Origin: a bacterium
GTDB lineage: Bacteria; Krumholzibacteriota; Krumholzibacteriia; LZORAL124-64-63
Direction: 5' to 3'
Assembly: GCA_016712675.1 (NCBI GenBank)
Contig: JADJQR010000001.1
Location: forward strand, 1,550,001-1,614,000
DNA length: 64,000 nt
The position numbers and the translations under genes are program-made. Positions within the stretch are counted from its first letter, which is position 1. Each line of letters opens with the position of its first letter. Below the pieces are notes generated by a model. It did not search any database and had not been told where the DNA came from. It worked only from the letters and a program-made list of their open reading frames with translations. This document shows positions 61,464 through 64,000 of this stretch, piece by piece.

Positions 61464-61712
61464 CTTCGCCTCCGCCGGGCGATGGCCCGGCTTGTGTCCA
61501 GTCCGTGTCCTTACCGGCAAATATATCGCATCGCAGCCCGTCGCGCCCGAACGGACCGGCCAAGATATCCGCTTGCGGCGACGGCTATTCCGCCCGAGAC
61601 TGTGCGCCGCCGGCACCGGCAGCGCTGGCGTGACGGCTGCGCCGGGGTCGGCGTGGGGTGGCGTGGGGGTTGCGACCGGCCGGCCGCCGATCGGATCGAA
61701 CCGGGAGGAACC

Positions 61713-62321
61713 ATGGACGTCTTCAATGCGATTGCCGCCAGGCGGTCGGTCAAGAAGTTCGACCCGGCGCATCGCCTGACCGAGGAGGAGATCGAACGCC
61801 TGCTCGGCGCGGCGATCCTCTCACCGACCTCGTTCAACATCCAGAACTGGCGCTTCGTGGCGGTGACCGATGACGCGGTCAAGGCGGAGATCCGCCGCGC
61901 GGGCTGGAACCAGGCGCAGTACACCGACTGCTCGCTGCTGGTGATCGTCTGCGGGGACCGCGATGCCTATCGCCGCGAGCCGGCCCGCTACTGGGCCAAC
62001 GCCGCGGACAGTGCGCGCGCCTACATCCTGCCGGCGATCGAGGGAGCATACGGCCCCAACGCGACGCTGCGGCGCGACGAGAACCTGCGGTCCGGTTCCA
62101 TGGCCGCCCAGACGCTCATGCTGGCGGCCAAGGCCATGGGCTACGACACGTGTCCCATGATCGGCTTCGATTTCGAGCAGGTCGGCCGCATCATCGCGCT
62201 TCCGCCCGAGCACGACATCGTCATGGCCGTGGCCGTGGGCCGGGCGCTCGAGCCGGCCCGGGAACGGGGAGGGCAACTCCCCCTGGCAGAGGTCGTCAGG
62301 CGCGACCGCTTCCGCCCCTAG
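61713..62321 (+). CDS. Nitroreductase-family FMN oxidoreductase
   Basis: A 202-residue enzyme; GGGAGG lies shortly before ATG 61713. Family pattern: DVFNAIAARRSVKKFDPAHRLT, LGAAILSPTSFNIQNWRFVAV (FMN-contacting), SMAAQTLMLAAKAMGYDTCPMIGFDFEQV, and HDIVMAVAVGRAL. These enzymes reduce quinones, nitroaromatics or enones with NAD(P)H. The substrate is unknown. It is divergent from ovoA, and its 3' end overlaps the next gene on the opposite strand by 26 bases. Confidence 0.9.
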   Translation: MDVFNAIAARRSVKKFDPAHRLTEEEIERLLGAAILSPTSFNIQNWRFVAVTDDAVKAEIRRAGWNQAQYTDCSLLVIVCGDRDAYRREPARYWANAADSARAYILPAIEGAYGPNATLRRDENLRSGSMAAQTLMLAAKAMGYDTCPMIGFDFEQVGRIIALPPEHDIVMAVAVGRALEPARERGGQLPLAEVVRRDRFRP

Positions 62322-62952
62322 GCTTGTTCCAGTCGTGCTGCGGGTTGTTGAATTCCGAGAAGTCGGAACGTCGGGCCGTGTGGTGCGTGCGGGCCCACGC
62401 CTCCTCGAGGGCGCGCAGGCGACGTCCGGTGGCGGCGATGGCCGCCCCCATCATCAGCAGCAGCGTCGCATCCAGGATCGGGCCACCGTCGGCGGTGGGC
62501 CAAAGCACGCGGACGAGTGTCCTGGCCAGCGCGAAGCCGGTAGCCCCGCCCAGGACCCACGCCACGTGCTTCCCCAGTCGGGGCGCGGCGACCGCGACGA
62601 ACGCCAGAACCGCCACCAGCCTGCCGACGGTCAGGGCCACCGGCGCCACCGGCGGCTGCGCTCGGCCGTAGAGGATCAGCAGCAGGTATGCGGACTGCGC
62701 GATGTGGAGCAGTGCGGCCGCCAGGGCGACGCGCGGCAGGACGCCGGCCACGCCGGACCAGCCGAGGCCCAGCCCCGTCACGCCCAGACCCAGCAGGTAG
62801 GCCAGCCAGCCGGCCTCGACCAGCCCGTCGTTCCCGGCGGCACCCAGAAGCGACAGCAGCGCTCCCGCCATCAGCAGCGTGGAGCCGCCCAGCAGCAGAT
62901 GGCTCCCGCGGAAGCCGCCGTGGGCTTCGCGCCAGTGATCGATCTCGTGCAT
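62296..62952 (-). CDS. Multi-pass membrane protein of unknown function
   Basis: A 218-residue protein with about six hydrophobic helices between residues 18 and 165 (for example LLLGGSTLLMAGALLSLLGAAG and VALAAALLHIAQSAYLLLILY), followed by a basic, Asn/His-rich cytoplasmic tail. ATG 62952 was chosen; an in-frame GTG at 62961 is possible. No family motif was recognised. It overlaps the nitroreductase 3' end, but its hydrophobic periodicity supports a real gene. Confidence 0.55.
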   Translation of the reverse strand: MHEIDHWREAHGGFRGSHLLLGGSTLLMAGALLSLLGAAGNDGLVEAGWLAYLLGLGVTGLGLGWSGVAGVLPRVALAAALLHIAQSAYLLLILYGRAQPPVAPVALTVGRLVAVLAFVAVAAPRLGKHVAWVLGGATGFALARTLVRVLWPTADGGPILDATLLLMMGAAIAATGRRLRALEEAWARTHHTARRSDFSEFNNPQHDWNKPRGGSGRA

Positions 62953-63127
62953 CCGTGCCACGTCCTGCAGTCGTCCTTTCCCGGCTGTTGCCGAAACGGT
63001 TCGTTCCCGTCAGGCCGGCATGATACCCGCGCCGCGCGCGTCCGGACAAGCGCTAGGGACCCTGCTCGGGCGAGTTCAGGGCGGAGCCCGGTGGACAGGT
63101 GACCGGCGGCGCGATAATGTGGTCGCC

Positions 63128-63682
63128 ATGAAGATCGCGTTCATCGGCACCCACGGCGTGGGCAAGACCACCCTTTGCTTCGAACTGGCAGCCGCTCTCA
63201 AGCGGCTCGACCTGAGCGTCGATCTCGTCAAGGAGGTCGCGCGGGCGTGCCCGTTGCCCATCAACCGCGACACGACGCACGATGCCCAAAACTGGATCCT
63301 GCACTCCCAGGTCGCTCGTGAGATCGAACTGGCCGGCGTCTATGACATGATCGTCTGCGATCGCGCGGTTCTGGACAACTACGCGTACATGGTGCAAGCG
63401 GCGGGCCGCAGGCCGGAACTGGAGCCCTTTATCCGCCATTGGTTGGCCACCTACGGCCTCCTGGTCAAGGTGCCGGTCGTGGCGCCGCCGAGCTTCGACG
63501 GCACGCGGGACACGTCGGTCGAGTTCCAACTGGCGATCGACCGCACCCTCGACGAACTGCTGGCCGAATTCGCGGTGCCCTGCCTGGCCCTGCCACGGGA
63601 GGACCGCGACGGCTGGGTCGGACTGGTCCTGCGGGCCCTGGAACTGCCCCCGACGCCGCCCCAGCTTGGCCTGTTCGGTTGA
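63128..63682 (+). CDS. P-loop ATPase/kinase of the NadR/Ttd14-like AAA family
   Basis: A 184-residue cytoplasmic protein. The Walker A motif is FIGTHGVGKTTLCFELA near residue 6. Other features are VKEVARACPLPIN, DAQNWILHSQVAREIELAG, and a Walker B-like IVCDRAVLDNYAYMV. The pattern resembles the AAA_28 kinase-like family related to the kinase domain of NadR. The substrate is unknown. The start has only a weak ribosome-binding site. Confidence 0.78.
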   Translation: MKIAFIGTHGVGKTTLCFELAAALKRLDLSVDLVKEVARACPLPINRDTTHDAQNWILHSQVAREIELAGVYDMIVCDRAVLDNYAYMVQAAGRRPELEPFIRHWLATYGLLVKVPVVAPPSFDGTRDTSVEFQLAIDRTLDELLAEFAVPCLALPREDRDGWVGLVLRALELPPTPPQLGLFG

Positions 63683-63706
63683 TGCGCGACGAGATCCGCT
63701 TATATT
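63679..63706 (+). promoter_or_regulatory. Candidate sigma-70 promoter for the last gene
   Basis: TTGATG (63679-63684) and TATATT (63701-63706) are 16 bases apart, in the gap before the partial gene at 63878. Transcription would begin near 63713. Confidence 0.45.
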
Positions 63707-63877
63707 GGTGGAACCCCGAATCACCTCTCGCCGGAACCAACCGACCGGAACGGGATTTGCGAGAAACGTCCGTCCTTCTGCGGCAACGCGCGGGGCGCTG
63801 ACGGCGGGACGGCGGGCTGTCGATGCCACGCGCAGCCGCCGCGGCACCGACAACCCCACCAACTGGAGAACAACACC

Positions 63878-64000
63878 TTGTCGGACAACGTCTTGCGTGT
63901 GATGACCTTCAACCTCCTGACCGCCACGAAGAAGCGGCGCAGCCATCCCTGGCGCCTCCGCAAGCGGAACATCGCCCGCATCTTCGAGCGCATGCAGCCC
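63878..64000 (+). CDS. Endonuclease/exonuclease/phosphatase-family protein (3' end outside window)
   Basis: The gene starts at TTG 63878, with GGAG about 10 bases upstream, and runs off the window after 41 codons. The opening LRVMTFNLLTATKK is the typical first strand of the EEP superfamily (Asn as metal-site residue), and a basic helix with RKRNIARIFERM follows. The subgroup cannot be told from this fragment. Confidence 0.65.
   Translation, partial: MSDNVLRVMTFNLLTATKKRRSHPWRLRKRNIARIFERMQP

Noticed and set aside
61626-61640. Possible sigma-54 site TGGCGT-N5-CTGC upstream of the nitroreductase gene
   Set aside because: The GG and GC spacing fits, but two or more consensus positions differ, and such partial matches are expected by chance at this base composition.
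62335-63102. Plus-strand open frame of about 255 codons opposite the membrane protein gene
   Set aside because: Composition is Arg/Gln/Gly-biased with no motif, while the minus strand shows regular membrane helices.

Overview
The window is one GC-rich bacterial contig piece (roughly two thirds G+C) with tightly packed genes, many ATGA/GTGA stop-start overlaps and no recognisable rRNA, tRNA, CRISPR array, prophage or insertion sequence. A secreted protease ends in a FlgD-like sorting domain with the VPNPFNP motif. There is also a DUF4159 / DUF4175-like / TPR / amidotransferase-like operon of the kind seen in the Bacteroidota-Gemmatimonadota-Fibrobacterota (FCB) group. Together with the heavy multiheme cytochrome content, this suggests an uncultivated FCB-type lineage (Krumholzibacteriota or Eisenbacteria-like). 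That placement is inference; no rRNA is present to prove it.

Layout. 1-743: 3' part of secF. 859-14172 (all minus strand): a nine-gene extracellular electron transfer locus. In transcription order it holds a heptaheme cytochrome, an outer-membrane beta-barrel with a discoidin-like insert, two CsgG/GNA1162-like envelope proteins, a PpiC/SurA-type prolyl isomerase, a 42-heme repeat cytochrome, an NHL beta-propeller, a hexaheme cytochrome closely resembling the Geobacter nanowire subunit OmcS, and a second OmcS-like cytochrome with a seventh heme. 14378-27367 (plus): an operon behind a well-matched sigma-54 promoter, with an NTF2-like secreted protein, a 1550-residue NtrY-like histidine kinase, and DUF4159, DUF4175-like, TPR and amidotransferase-like proteins. 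27474-32096: a zinc ribbon, a CPBP protease, a HAD phosphatase, NnrE-NnrD with a histidine-rich insertion, and TsaD. 32319-38998: a five-gene signalling block (REC-GGDEF, two histidine kinases fused to GAF and HD-GYP domains, two stand-alone receivers). 39165-45710: PriA, a papain-like protease with a beta-helix, and AroB. 45977-49021: a four-subunit pyruvate:ferredoxin oxidoreductase. 49186-55834: an NhaC antiporter, a class V aminotransferase, a MarR-YceI pair, an RlmG/RsmC-like methyltransferase and UDP-glucose pyrophosphorylase. 55965-58588: a convergent RpfC-like kinase and RpfF-type DSF synthase. 58816-64000: a TPR protein, the ovothiol synthase OvoA, a nitroreductase, a membrane protein, a P-loop kinase and the start of an endonuclease/exonuclease/phosphatase-family gene.

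How it fits together. The oxidoreductase makes reduced ferredoxin from oxo-acids. The cytochrome locus looks like a full kit for carrying electrons across and away from the outer membrane: heme-rich carriers, a putative pore, folding helpers and a filament-forming cytochrome. The RpfF/RpfC pair suggests fatty-acid (DSF) cell-cell signalling, which in Xanthomonas feeds into cyclic-di-GMP turnover through an HD-GYP protein; this window carries two unusual kinase-HD-GYP hybrids that might play such a role. The most noteworthy item is the OmcS-type nanowire locus with its 42-heme partner.
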